A stretch of DNA of 64,000 bases from JBQTKD01 sp963703165 (GTDB lineage: Bacteria > Actinomycetota > Actinomycetes > Sporichthyales > Sporichthyaceae): contig OY969798.1 of assembly GCA_963703165.1 (NCBI GenBank), positions 3,224,001 through 3,288,000 on the forward strand. The letters run 5' to 3'. Under the pieces are notes generated by a model. The model was not told the DNA's origin. It did not search any database and worked only from the letters and a program-made list of their open reading frames with translations. Position numbers and translations under genes: made by a program. Shown here in pieces: positions 1-8,064 of the stretch. Numbering within the stretch: position 1 is the first letter of the stretch; each line of letters starts with the position of its first letter.

Positions 1-474
1 TACCCCGACCGTGAGCTGACCCTGGAGTTCCGGCCCTCCGACGGCAAGAAGTTCACCGTCGTGGACACCCTCACCACACGCAACGACGGATCCGTCGCCG
101 ACGCCAAGGCCACCGCGGAGGCGGCCGGGACCTGGCGGATCGCCTTTGCCGGGCACGACACCCGCGCCGCGACGGTCTCCCGCGAGGACGAGGTGAAGCC
201 CGTCGAGCCGAAGAAGCCGGAGCCGAAGGACGAGCCGACGGTGAAGCCCACGGCCGAGCCGACCGCGGACCCGAGCCCCACTGCCTCGGCTCGCCCCACG
301 CCGGGTCCGACCCCGCGTGCGGATGCGCCCGCCCGCCCCGCCGCCCCGCCGAGAGCCACCCGTCCTCCGCTGCCGCGGCGAACGCCCGCCCCGCAGCCGG
401 CGCGCCCGCGTCAGCCCGCGGGCACCAATGCCGTCGGCGACGTGGTCGAGCGCTCCGGCGCGGTCAACCGGTAG
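1..474 (+). CDS. C-terminal part of a proline-rich, probably surface or secreted protein (5' truncated)
   Basis: The frame is open from base 1 to a TAG at 472-474, so the start lies outside the window. The first 60 or so residues look like a compact beta-rich domain (for example LEFRPSDGKKFTVVDTLTT). The rest is low-complexity: charged Lys/Glu/Pro repeats (EPKKPEPKDEP), then a Pro/Ala/Arg/Thr-rich tail. Such tails are common in exported or wall-associated actinobacterial proteins, but no family is recognised and no function is proposed. The last 64 bases overlap the 3' end of the convergent monooxygenase gene; composition does not tell which stop is used in vivo. Confidence 0.55.
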   Translation, partial: YPDRELTLEFRPSDGKKFTVVDTLTTRNDGSVADAKATAEAAGTWRIAFAGHDTRAATVSREDEVKPVEPKKPEPKDEPTVKPTAEPTADPSPTASARPTPGPTPRADAPARPAAPPRATRPPLPRRTPAPQPARPRQPAGTNAVGDVVERSGAVNR

Positions 475-1955
475 TCCGTGGCGCGGAAGTGCCGGGTGGC
501 CGCGGCGAAACGGATCGTCAGATCGGGCCAGAGCACGGTGTTGCGTCCCTGGTCGTCCAGGTACCAGCTCTGACAGCCGCTCTGCCACACGGTGCGACCG
601 CTACGTCGGGCGAGGTCCTCGTTCCACTCGGTCTGGATCTCCGGCCGCACCTCGAGCTCGGCTATCCCGTGCCGGTCCGCGTGCGCCAGGGCCTGGCGGA
701 CCAGGCCGACCTGACGCTCGATCATGAAGACGGCCGACGTGTGCCCGATCCCGGTGTTCGGCCCGAGCAGCAGGAACAGGTTCGGGAACCCGGCGACGGT
801 CGTCCCGAGGTAGGCCTGCATGCCGTGCTGCTCCCAGGCCTGCGCCAGCGAGGTCCCGTCGCGGCCGCGGATCCGGGTGAAGCCGGGGTTGTCGGTGACG
901 TGGAAGCCGGTACCGAGCACCAGCGTGTCGATCGGGTGCAGCACGCCGTCGGTGGTGCGGATCCCGTCGGCCACGATCCGTTCGATGCCCGCGGTGACCA
1001 CGTCGACGTTGTCCTGCGCGAGCGCCGGGTAGTAGTCGTTGGAGATCAGGATCCGCTTGCAGCCGATGGAATACGTCGGCGTGAGCTTCTGGCGCAGCGT
1101 CGGGTCCTGCACCGCGCGCTGCAGGTGGAGGCCGGCGAGTTTCTCCAGCGGGCGGAGCAGCTTGGGGTTGAGCACGAAGCCGACGGCACGGCTCTCCAGC
1201 AACGTGTAGACGCCCGCCCGCGCGACCTTCTGTGCCAGTGGCACACGTCGGTACACCAGGCGCTCGAGGCTGCTGACCCCACGGTCGGTGCGAGGCAGGA
1301 CCCAGGGCGGGGTGCGCTGGAACAGGGTGAGGTGCTCCGCCTCGCGCTGCAGGTGCGGCACGAACTGGATCGCCGAGGCACCGGTCCCGATGGCGCCGAC
1401 TTTACGACCCGTCAGATCTGCTCCGTGGTCCCAGCGTGCGGAGTGGAACACGGTGCCGGTGAAGTCCGCGAGGCCCTCGATGTCCGGAAGCGCCGGCTCG
1501 ACAAGAGCACCGGTGCCCATCACCAGGAACCGCGCGGTCAGCTCACCCCGGCTTGTCTGCAGCTTCCAGTGCTGCGCGGCGGGGTCCCAGTCGGCCCCGA
1601 GAAGTTCAGTTCCGAACCGGATGTGCGGCAGGACGCCGGTCTCCTGCGCGCAGTGCCGGAGGTAGTCGAGGATCTCCGGCTGCGGCGAGTAGGACCGGGT
1701 CCAGTCCGGGTTCGGCAGGAACGAGAACGAGTACAGGCGCGACGGCACGTCGCAGGTGGCACCGGGATAGGTGTTGTCGCGCCAGGTACCCCCGACGTCG
1801 TCGCCGCGTTCGATGACCACGAAGTCCCGGCGCCCCGAACGTGCCAGCGAGATCGCGATGCCCAGGCCGGAGAAGCCGGTGCCGACGATGGCGACAGTCG
1901 CCGATGAGGGCAGGCCGGGTCCGTCGTCGCTGCGTGGAGCGGGCAGTTGCGGCAT
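411..1955 (-). CDS. Flavin-containing (Baeyer-Villiger-type) monooxygenase
   Basis: A 514-residue FAD/NADPH monooxygenase. The N-terminal FAD site GTGFSGLG is near residue 26, and a second Rossmann motif (GTGASA) follows the sequence FTGTVFHSARWD, which fits the Baeyer-Villiger fingerprint FxGxxxHxxxW(P/D). Family members insert oxygen into ketones or oxidise heteroatoms in the cytosol; the substrate cannot be read from sequence. The ATG is preceded by a good GGGAGG site. It is transcribed divergently from the TetR gene, with a palindromic operator in the 92-bp gap, so repression by that TetR protein is likely. Its 3' end overlaps the preceding plus-strand gene by 64 bp. Confidence 0.88.
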   Translation of the reverse strand: MPQLPAPRSDDGPGLPSSATVAIVGTGFSGLGIAISLARSGRRDFVVIERGDDVGGTWRDNTYPGATCDVPSRLYSFSFLPNPDWTRSYSPQPEILDYLRHCAQETGVLPHIRFGTELLGADWDPAAQHWKLQTSRGELTARFLVMGTGALVEPALPDIEGLADFTGTVFHSARWDHGADLTGRKVGAIGTGASAIQFVPHLQREAEHLTLFQRTPPWVLPRTDRGVSSLERLVYRRVPLAQKVARAGVYTLLESRAVGFVLNPKLLRPLEKLAGLHLQRAVQDPTLRQKLTPTYSIGCKRILISNDYYPALAQDNVDVVTAGIERIVADGIRTTDGVLHPIDTLVLGTGFHVTDNPGFTRIRGRDGTSLAQAWEQHGMQAYLGTTVAGFPNLFLLLGPNTGIGHTSAVFMIERQVGLVRQALAHADRHGIAELEVRPEIQTEWNEDLARRSGRTVWQSGCQSWYLDDQGRNTVLWPDLTIRFAAATRHFRATDYRLTAPERSTTSPTALVPAG

Positions 1956-1976
1956 CTCGCCTCCCGAAGAACCTAT

Positions 1977-1993
1977 ACTTACTCAGAGTAAGT
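1977..1993. promoter_or_regulatory. Palindromic operator in the monooxygenase/TetR divergent promoter region
   Basis: ACTTACT-CAG-AGTAAGT is a perfect 7+3+7 inverted repeat, AT-rich in very GC-rich surroundings, lying between the two divergent start codons. Size and placement fit a TetR-family operator controlling both genes. The binding protein is inferred to be the adjacent TetR regulator. Confidence 0.7.
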
Positions 1994-2047
1994 TATCATC
2001 GGTAAGATGCTCGCGGAAGAGGCACTCATGGATCGGAAGGTGCGGCG

Positions 2048-2686
2048 GTGAGCGAAGCGGTGGCGCCCGCGGCGAGCCGTCGTCGCATGCCCCGGGCCGA
2101 GCGTGAGGCGCTCATGCTCGACGTCGCCGAGGAGTTCTTCGCCGAGGGCTATCAGGCCGCGTCGATGGACGACATCGCCGCGCGCGTCGGGGTCTCCAAG
2201 CCGATGCTCTACCACTACTTCGGTTCGAAGGAGGGGCTGTTCCTGGCCTGTCTGCGGCGCGCTCGGGACGGGATGCTGGCCGCGATCCTCTCCGGCGCGC
2301 AGCTGGCCGCGCCGCCCGAGCGTCGGCTCTTCACCGCGCTGGCGGCGTGGTTCCGGTTCGTCGACGAGCACCGTCGACTCTGGCAGATCATCGAGGAGTC
2401 CGAGCGCGAGTTCAGCGGCGCGACCGCCGAACTCGACGCCATCCGCGACCAGCACACCCAACTGATCGCGGCCCTGCTGGCCGCCGACGTGGCCGCGACC
2501 CACGCGGATCCCGTCGAGATCGAGGCCCTCGCTGCAGCGATCAGCGGCATGGGCGAGCGCGTGGCCCGCTGGCGCATCCGCAACCACCCGGAACTGACTC
2601 CCGAGCAGACCGCCCGCCACCTGATGCAGGTGCTCTGGTTGGGCCTCGGCGGGATCAGCGACGGCAAGACCTGGGAACCGTCCTGA
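2048..2686 (+). CDS. TetR/AcrR-family transcriptional regulator
   Basis: A 212-residue regulator. The N-terminal TetR helix-turn-helix is clear at about residues 18-64 (AEEFFAEGYQAASMDDIAARVGVSKPMLYHYF), followed by a divergent all-helical ligand domain. The GTG start at 2048 has GGAAGG just upstream; the nearby ATG at 2028 is out of frame. It is divergent from the monooxygenase gene and likely represses it and itself through the palindrome at 1977-1993. The inducer is unknown but plausibly the enzyme's substrate. Confidence 0.9.
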   Translation: MSEAVAPAASRRRMPRAEREALMLDVAEEFFAEGYQAASMDDIAARVGVSKPMLYHYFGSKEGLFLACLRRARDGMLAAILSGAQLAAPPERRLFTALAAWFRFVDEHRRLWQIIEESEREFSGATAELDAIRDQHTQLIAALLAADVAATHADPVEIEALAAAISGMGERVARWRIRNHPELTPEQTARHLMQVLWLGLGGISDGKTWEPS

Positions 2687-2709
2687 CGGCATCTGCCAGG
2701 GTTGCGCGC

Positions 2710-3072
2710 ATGACTCGCACTCTCGTCGTCAAGATCACCGCCGGTGCCGACGCCCCTGAGCGCTGCAGCCAGGCGTTCACCGTCGCCGCCACCGCCGCCG
2801 CCTCGGGCATCGACGTCTCCCTCTGGCTCACCGGAGAGAGTTCCTGGTTCGCCTTGCCGGGCCGTGCCGCCGAGTTCTCCCTCCCACACGCGTCGCCCCT
2901 GCCCGAGCTCCTGGCCACCGTCCTGGAGTCCGGCCGCGTGACCCTCTGCACCCAGTGCGCCGCCCGCCGCGAGATCACCCCCGACGACGTCCTCCCCGGC
3001 ATCCGCATCGCCGGCGCCGCAGTCTTCGTCCAGGAATCCTGCGCCGAAGGCGCCCAGGCCCTCGTGTACTGA
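2710..3072 (+). CDS. DsrE/DsrF-like family protein
   Basis: A 120-residue protein starting at the ATG at 2710, 23 bp after the TetR gene; the open frame extends further upstream but only as a shadow of tetR. The opening TLVVKITAGADAPERCSQAF and the GIDVSLWLTGESSWF stretch are typical of the DsrE-like fold. Cysteines at LCTQCAARR and QESCAEG could be redox-active or sulfur-handling, as in related sulfur-relay proteins, but this is inferred from the fold. In Streptomyces similar small proteins lie in the same neighbourhood as the LmeA and MoaD genes found below. Confidence 0.75.
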   Translation: MTRTLVVKITAGADAPERCSQAFTVAATAAASGIDVSLWLTGESSWFALPGRAAEFSLPHASPLPELLATVLESGRVTLCTQCAARREITPDDVLPGIRIAGAAVFVQESCAEGAQALVY

Positions 3073-3101
3073 CGCCCCGTCACGTTCCGCGCGTAAAACT
3101 T

Positions 3102-3190
3102 CCCCGAGAGTGCAATTCTCGTACGCGCCGGCCGTCGGAATGTCTTGATATGTAGGGGTTCTGGCTCCCCGAGAGTGCAATTCTCGTACG
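3102..3190 (+). repeat. Paired 24-bp repeat element, locus 1 (24 + 41 + 24 bp)
   Basis: Two copies at 3102-3125 and 3167-3190, both beginning CCCCGAGAGTGCA and ending CGTACG, separated by 41 bp. These are the only copies with TTCTCG, which makes CGAGA/TCTCG a perfect 5-bp stem inside each repeat. The element starts 30 bp after the dsrE-like stop codon and lies upstream of the first DUF559 nuclease gene. The inverted partner is at 4211-4299. Confidence 0.9.
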
Positions 3191-3224
3191 GTCGGCGCCC
3201 GGGCCCTCCTGCCGCCGGCGAAGG

Positions 3225-3259
3225 TTGTCCACAGCGGGGGAGACCCCGGGTTATCCACA
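3225..3259 (+). promoter_or_regulatory. Twin DnaA-box-like element upstream of the first DUF559 nuclease gene
   Basis: TTGTCCACA (3225-3233) and TTATCCACA (3251-3259) are direct nonamers 26 bp apart, start to start, separated by a GC hairpin (CGGGG-GAGA-CCCCG). TTATCCACA matches the DnaA-box consensus. The second box ends 53 bp before the ATG. The same arrangement, with the same two distances, precedes the second nuclease gene at 42335-42369, so it is probably a conserved control element of this gene family rather than an origin. Confidence 0.75.
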
Positions 3260-3311
3260 GATCCGAAACTCGCCCTCGCCGCAATGCGGGCTCGTGGCCA
3301 CTGTCGCGGGC

Positions 3312-4175
3312 ATGACGAATTTCATCGAGCGCCCCACCGATCTCTTCCGTGCCGCGGAAGGCGCGAGCTTCGGACTCTCGGAGCGGCAGGTACGTAAGTT
3401 CCGCCAAGTGGCCAAAGGCATTCGGGTGGCCGACGACGTCCCGGTCGATCTACGGACACGTTGTCGAGCAATGACGATGGCGCTCGGCGAACACACCGTG
3501 TTCAGTCACTTCACGGCCGGTCGGCTTCACGATCTGCCGGTACCCGATGAGGCACTTCTGCACATCAGCATCGAGGGCGACGTCGAACCTCGGATGGAGG
3601 GTCTCGTCGCGCACCGGCCGAAGACGGTCGAGCGATACGGACTCGTCGACGGACTGTGGGTGACCTCGCCGGCACGCACCTACCTCGACCTCGCAGCGCA
3701 CCTGGACCTTCCAGGACTGGTGGCGTTCGGGGATGCCGCCTGGCGCCGGACAGGCACCGTGGAGGACATTCGGGCCGTGGTCGCGGCGGGCGGCGGGCGG
3801 CGGGGGATTCGGTTGGCCCGCACGGCGCTGAAGTTGCTCGACCCCCGCGCCGAATCGGCGATGGAATCTCGTCTGCGGGTGCTGCTGATCTTGGCCGGAC
3901 TGCCCCGGCCGACGGTCCAGCTCCAGTTCTTCGACGAGTTCGGCCGCGAGGTCGCCCGGGTCGATCTGGCCTTCCCGGAGTGGCTCGTCGCCGTCGAGTA
4001 CGAAGGCGGCCATCACCTGACCAGTCGCGAGCAGTGGAACAAGGACATCGTCCGCTACGAATACATCGCCGGCCGCCGCTGGACGATCATCCGCGTGACT
4101 GCTGAGGACTTCTACCGTCGGCCTGAAGAGGTCGTCGCCCGCGTGCGTGCAGCCATCGCCCGCGCCGACGCCTGA
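3312..4175 (+). CDS. DUF559-type PD-(D/E)xK endonuclease-like protein with N-terminal AbiEi-like region
   Basis: A 287-residue protein. The N-terminal half (SERQVRKFRQVAKG, TVFSHFTAGRLHDLPVP) resembles the winged-helix/AbiEi-type region often fused to DUF559. The C-terminal half has the Vsr/DUF559 nuclease pattern: VDLAFPEWLVAVEYEGGHHL, with an acidic residue and ExE core, then DIVRYEYIAGRRWTIIRVT. The ATG at 3312 is chosen because the upstream frame runs through the twin-box element. It is a distant paralog of the gene at 42422 with the same upstream element, and is bracketed by inverted paired-repeat elements (3102-3190, 4211-4299), which suggests a transferable unit. The biological target is unknown. 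Confidence 0.75.
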   Translation: MTNFIERPTDLFRAAEGASFGLSERQVRKFRQVAKGIRVADDVPVDLRTRCRAMTMALGEHTVFSHFTAGRLHDLPVPDEALLHISIEGDVEPRMEGLVAHRPKTVERYGLVDGLWVTSPARTYLDLAAHLDLPGLVAFGDAAWRRTGTVEDIRAVVAAGGGRRGIRLARTALKLLDPRAESAMESRLRVLLILAGLPRPTVQLQFFDEFGREVARVDLAFPEWLVAVEYEGGHHLTSREQWNKDIVRYEYIAGRRWTIIRVTAEDFYRRPEEVVARVRAAIARADA

Positions 4176-4210
4176 CGCCACGCATGCCCGGGATCCCGTC
4201 GGGTCCCGGG

Positions 4211-4299
4211 CGTACGAAAATTGCACTCTCGGGGAATCAGAACCAGGACAAACCCCGACGAACCGACACCGGCCGCGTACGAAAATTGCACTCTCGGGG
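4211..4299 (-). repeat. Paired 24-bp repeat element, locus 2
   Basis: Copies at 4211-4234 and 4276-4299, here as CGTACGAAAATTGCACTCTC followed by GGGG, separated by 41 bp. The element starts 36 bp after the nuclease stop and ends 42 bp from the stop of the convergent lmeA-like gene. Orientation is opposite to locus 1, so the nuclease gene sits between inverted elements. Confidence 0.92.
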
Positions 4300-4340
4300 A
4301 AATCGGGAGCGTGGACGAGGCCCGAAGTGGGGCGGCGGGG

Positions 4341-5033
4341 CTACTTGGCGGTGGAGTCGGCGGTGGCGAGTTGGACGTCCTGGCCGGTGAAGGTGAAGCG
4401 GATGCCGTCGTCCTGGGGGTCGAGGACGATCTGGAGGTTCTTCGGGATGTCGCGCAGGGGCACGCGGATCTCGGGCACCAGGCCGGCGGCGGAGCCCGCG
4501 TCGCCGCCGAGGGAGGTGCTCACCCGTTCGGGCTTCACGATCAGGATGTTGCCCTCGATACGGGGGCGGCCGAGGGCGGTGGCGGTGAACTCGCGTCCGG
4601 CGACGGTGACCTCGGCGGTGAGGGCCACCAGGCCGTTGCCGCCGAAGCTGACCTGCACCGGGGCACCGGATTCCTTGGCGGCCCGGGTCAGCGCCGGGTA
4701 GTCGATCCGGCCGTTCCCGGTGATGTCGTCGGCGTGGATGCCACTGCCCTGCCGCTTCACCCCGCCCAGTTCGGCGTGCACCAGGGCTACGAGGACCTTG
4801 CCGGCGTCGGCATCCTTCAGGTCGACGGTCACGTCGCTGAAGTGTTGGCTGATCAGTTCCGACAGGAACGGGAACCCACCGAGGTCCACATCGGGACGGT
4901 CGGGAGTCGCCAGGGCGTCCTGCATCTTGCCCGCGGCGATCCGCTCGACGGCCAACTGCCCACCGCGGTCCGCGACGAGGGCCAGCACGGCGAGGACGAT
5001 CAGCGCGATGATCCAAGGCTTGGCTCTGCGCAT
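4341..5033 (-). CDS. DUF2993/LmeA-like phospholipid-binding exported protein
   Basis: A 230-residue protein with an N-terminal membrane or signal segment (WIIALIVLAVLALVAD, residues 7-22) and a body matching the DUF2993 family: DLGGFPFLSELISQHFSDV near residue 50 and LRDIPKNLQIVLDPQDDGI near the end. The mycobacterial member LmeA is a periplasmic phospholipid-binding protein needed for lipoglycan elongation. The start lies 4 bp after the stop of the upstream membrane-protein gene, indicating a two-gene operon. Members in Streptomyces also lie next to moaD. Confidence 0.8.
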   Translation of the reverse strand: MRRAKPWIIALIVLAVLALVADRGGQLAVERIAAGKMQDALATPDRPDVDLGGFPFLSELISQHFSDVTVDLKDADAGKVLVALVHAELGGVKRQGSGIHADDITGNGRIDYPALTRAAKESGAPVQVSFGGNGLVALTAEVTVAGREFTATALGRPRIEGNILIVKPERVSTSLGGDAGSAAGLVPEIRVPLRDIPKNLQIVLDPQDDGIRFTFTGQDVQLATADSTAK

Positions 5034-5037
5034 GAGT

Positions 5038-5895
5038 TCACCCCACCAGAAGTCGGCCGAGAATGTAGGACGTGGGTGCCGCGAGCAGGATCGGCAGTGC
5101 CGAGCCGACCACGAGGACAGCCTCTCCGCTACGACGGGCCTCCCGGGCCGCGGCGCGCCGAGCGGTCCGGGCCGCTGCGCGACCGCCGGTCTCCTCGGCC
5201 GCGCCCGCCGCAGGGACAGTGTGCTTGGCGGCGTCGGCGTCGTAGGCCAGGTACGCGGCCGCGCGACGCCCCGCGACGGCCAGGGTGCCCGCCGCCAGCG
5301 CCAGGACGACGTTGTTCCACAGCGAGACGTCGCCGGCGATCTCCCCGCCCACGGTGCCGAACAGCACTGCGGCCGGGAGAGCGGCCAGGTCGGCGATCGC
5401 GGGCGGGATCGGAGCGGTCAGGACGGCCATCGCCGCGCCGGCGGCCAGGATCGTCACCACCGTCACCGTCTGCCCGTGCGCCGTGCCCCGGGCGGCCAGC
5501 AGCGCGGCTCCGAGCAACGCGCAGGTCAGCGCGGTCAGCGTGGCCGTCAGCGAGGCCGTGACCTGCCCCCGGCCGTCCCGGCGGGCCAGTTGCGCCAGGA
5601 GGGCGACGGCCAGCGCGGGTCCGAGCACCCCGGCCAACGGTGCCAAGGACGGATCAGAGCCTTCGACGATCATCGCGATGTCCCCGACCAGCGCGGCGAC
5701 AACGACCAGCGGCACACCGATCTCGGCCCCGGGTACCCCGAGCACCGCGAACAGTCCGACGGCCAGCAGCGCCTGCGCGGCCAGGACCGGTAGCAACAGC
5801 CCCTCCTGCCCGATCAGCGACCCCACGACGCCCAACAGGCTGATCGCCGCGGCGGCTGCGGGACCCCGAGGAATCGCGTCCGCCCTCACGGGCAC
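5038..5895 (-). CDS. Polytopic membrane protein of unknown function
   Basis: A 285-residue Ala/Leu/Val-rich protein with about seven or eight predicted membrane spans between residues 13 and 215. A basic Ala/Arg-rich cytoplasmic stretch (RTARRAAAREARRSGE) follows, then a final hydrophobic segment. The start is a GTG at 5893-5895. It is the first gene of the lmeA-like operon. No enzymatic motif is visible and the family is not recognised; a role in envelope lipid handling is only suggested by its neighbour. Confidence 0.7.
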   Translation of the reverse strand: MPVRADAIPRGPAAAAAISLLGVVGSLIGQEGLLLPVLAAQALLAVGLFAVLGVPGAEIGVPLVVVAALVGDIAMIVEGSDPSLAPLAGVLGPALAVALLAQLARRDGRGQVTASLTATLTALTCALLGAALLAARGTAHGQTVTVVTILAAGAAMAVLTAPIPPAIADLAALPAAVLFGTVGGEIAGDVSLWNNVVLALAAGTLAVAGRRAAAYLAYDADAAKHTVPAAGAAEETGGRAAARTARRAAAREARRSGEAVLVVGSALPILLAAPTSYILGRLLVG

Positions 5896-6001
5896 GCGGT
5901 CGAGGTCACAGGGGCGGCCGGCACGGTGCGCATCCTCTCAGAGGGGATGGCGACGGGGGCGGCCGACGCCGGAGAAGGCAGAACCAGTCAGGATGGTGGG
6001 T

Positions 6002-6262
6002 ATGGCGGAGGGCACGATCAGGTACTGGGCCGCGGCGAAGGCAGCCGCCGGTGTGGAGAGCGAACCGTTCTCGGCGAGCACGCTCGCCGAGGCACTGGCG
6101 GCCGCGGGAGCCAGACACGGCCCGGAACTCACCCGGGTGTTGACGGCCTGTTCCTTCCTCATCGACGCCGATCCGGTGGGGACGCGGGACCACGCGACCG
6201 TCGCCCTGCCCGACGGCGCGGTCATCGAGGCTCTTCCGCCGTTCGCCGGCGGGGCAATGTGA
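6002..6262 (+). CDS. MoaD/ThiS-family sulfur-carrier protein
   Basis: An 86-residue ubiquitin-like protein (GTIRYWAAAKAAAGVESEPF near the start, LPPFAGG near the end), of the kind that carries sulfur as a C-terminal thiocarboxylate for molybdopterin or other cofactor synthesis. It precedes glnR, as in Streptomyces. An in-frame ATG at 5993 is an alternative start. Oddly, the frame does not end at the usual terminal Gly-Gly: two more residues (Ala-Met) precede the TGA, so activation would need trimming, unless the 3' end carries a sequence error. Confidence 0.75.
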   Translation: MAEGTIRYWAAAKAAAGVESEPFSASTLAEALAAAGARHGPELTRVLTACSFLIDADPVGTRDHATVALPDGAVIEALPPFAGGAM

Positions 6263-6388
6263 GCTGTTGCATCTGGAATGTGAACGGCGACTTTCAGACG
6301 TAGCACAGCCGTCATCGCTGGACACATGTCCGTCACATCTCATGTGGGATCCTGGTTCAGGACACCTACCCCGAGGGAGGGGATCCGC

Positions 6389-7171
6389 CTGAGCACGCTG
6401 TTGCTGCTGACCAACGCAGCCCAGCCCTCCACCGAGGTACTGCCCGCGTTGGGCCTGCTCCTGCACCAGGTACGGCTCGCGCCGGCCGAGGTGTCGGCGC
6501 TGCTGGACACCCCGCCCACCGACGCTGTTCTGGTGGACGGGCGACGCGACCTACCGCACGTGCGAGGACTGTGCCGCCTGATCCGCACCACGGGCATCAC
6601 CTGCCCGCTGGTGCTGATCGCCACGGAGGGCGGCCTGGCGGCCGTCACCGCCGACTGGGGCGTCGACGACGTCGTGCTCAACACGGCGGGACCGGCCGAG
6701 GTCGAGGCCCGGCTGCGCCTGGCCATCGGGCGCCTCGCTGCGGCCGGGGCCGACGACGGTCCCGACGAGATCCGCAGCGGTGACCTCGTCATCGACGAGG
6801 CGACGTACACCGCGAAGGTGCGCAGCCGCTTCCTGGACCTGACGTTCAAGGAATTCGAGCTGCTCAAGTTCCTCGCGCAGCACCCGGGCCGGGTCTTCAC
6901 CCGCGCGCAGTTGCTGCAGGAGGTCTGGGGCTATGACTACTTCGGTGGCACCCGCACCGTCGACGTTCACGTTCGACGCCTGCGCGCCAAGTTGGGCAGC
7001 GAGCACGAGGCGCTGATCGGGACCGTACGCAACGTCGGCTACCGCTTCGTGGCGGCGGGCTCTGCGGGCTCTCGGTCAAAGACAGTCGACGTCGAGCTGC
7101 CCGACGACACCGAGGACGGCGACGTCGACGCTGAGCCGGCGGAGTCGGAGCAGCGGCACAACCGGTCGTGA
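6389..7171 (+). CDS. glnR: GlnR-family atypical response regulator (nitrogen control)
   Basis: A 260-residue OmpR-type regulator that matches actinobacterial GlnR very closely: STLLLLTNAAQPSTEVLPAL at the N terminus, an atypical receiver (LVDGRRDLPHVRGLCRL), and a winged-helix domain with FKEFELLKFLAQHPGRVFTR and GGTRTVDVHVRRLRAKLGS. GlnR activates or represses glnA, amtB and nitrate genes. Homology and a GGGAGG site 8 bp upstream favour an unusual CTG start at 6389; an in-frame ATG at 6326 would add 21 residues lacking in homologs. The stop overlaps the mshD start (GTGA). The acidic tail after residue 230 is variable. Confidence 0.92.
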   Translation: MSTLLLLTNAAQPSTEVLPALGLLLHQVRLAPAEVSALLDTPPTDAVLVDGRRDLPHVRGLCRLIRTTGITCPLVLIATEGGLAAVTADWGVDDVVLNTAGPAEVEARLRLAIGRLAAAGADDGPDEIRSGDLVIDEATYTAKVRSRFLDLTFKEFELLKFLAQHPGRVFTRAQLLQEVWGYDYFGGTRTVDVHVRRLRAKLGSEHEALIGTVRNVGYRFVAAGSAGSRSKTVDVELPDDTEDGDVDAEPAESEQRHNRS

Positions 7172-8029
7172 GCGTGACCCCGGCCCAACAGGCGGCGGTC
7201 GCGGCACTGGCCGACGCCGTGCTGGCCGCCGACGGCAGTACGCCCTGGTCCGAGCAGTCCCGCCTGGCCTTGGCGACAGGGACTGCCCGCCGAACACGTC
7301 CTTCGGACCGACCCTGAGTCCGGCGAGCTCGTCGGCTACGCGCAGGTCTGGGTGGACGGGAGCGCCGAGCTCGGTGTTCACCCGGCGCACCGCCGGCGCG
7401 GACATGGCCGCGCGCTGCTCACCGCCGCGCGGGACGTCGGCGCCGTCCGGGCCTGGTCCTACGCGCGCCACCCCGCGGTCCCGGTGCTCGCCGACGAGTT
7501 CGGGCTCAAGCCCGTGCGGGAGCTGTGGCGGATGCGCGCCCCGCTGCCGGTCCCGCCCGCCGCAGACCCGCCCGGCGACCCGGAACTTCCGCCCGGGGTC
7601 ACCGTCCGCACTTTCGTGCCCGGTCAGGACGAGGAGGCCTGGTTGGCGATCAACGCCGCCGCCTTCGCCGGCCACTCCGAGCAGGGTCGCCTGACCCGCG
7701 CCGAACTCGACGCCCGGCTGGCCGCGGACTGGTTCGACCCCGCAGGCTTCTTCCTGGCCGAACGCGACGCTCGACTCGTCGGCTTCCACTGGACAAAGGT
7801 CCATGGGGGAGACGACCCCGCCGGGGAGATCTACGTCCTCGGTGTGGACCCGGCCGGCCACGGCGGCGGCCTGGGCAAGACGCTGACCCGGATCGGGCTG
7901 CGCCACCTCGCGGCGCAGGGCCTGTCGACCGCGCTGCTCTACGTCGACGCCGCCAACGCCCCGGCCGTGGCCGTCTACCGTCGGATGGGCTTCGACGTCG
8001 AGGCAGCCAGCGTCCTCTACGGCCCCTGA
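7168..8029 (+). CDS. mshD: Mycothiol synthase MshD (apparent +1 frameshift near 7282)
   Basis: An acetyltransferase with two GNAT domains that acetylates Cys-GlcN-Ins in the last step of mycothiol synthesis. The first part reads from GTG 7168, overlapping the glnR stop; the rest reads in the next frame from about 7283. Removing one base at 7282 joins SEQSRLALATG to LPAEHVLRTDPESGELVGYA, an uninterrupted MshD sequence. The N-terminal GNAT motif is VHPAHRRRGHGRALL and the C-terminal one VDPAGHGGGLGKTLT; YVDAANAPAVAVYRRMGFD follows. The lack of decay on either side suggests a sequencing insertion rather than a true mutation. Adjacency to glnR matches Streptomyces. Confidence 0.88.
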
Positions 8030-8064
8030 CCCGCACCCGCACTCGCTCCCCGGCGCCTTCCGCG

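Noticed and set aside
3102..3190. CRISPR-like reading of the paired repeats (24-bp repeats, 41-bp spacers)
   Set aside because: Every locus has only two repeats, spacers are similar to one another across loci, and no cas genes are present.
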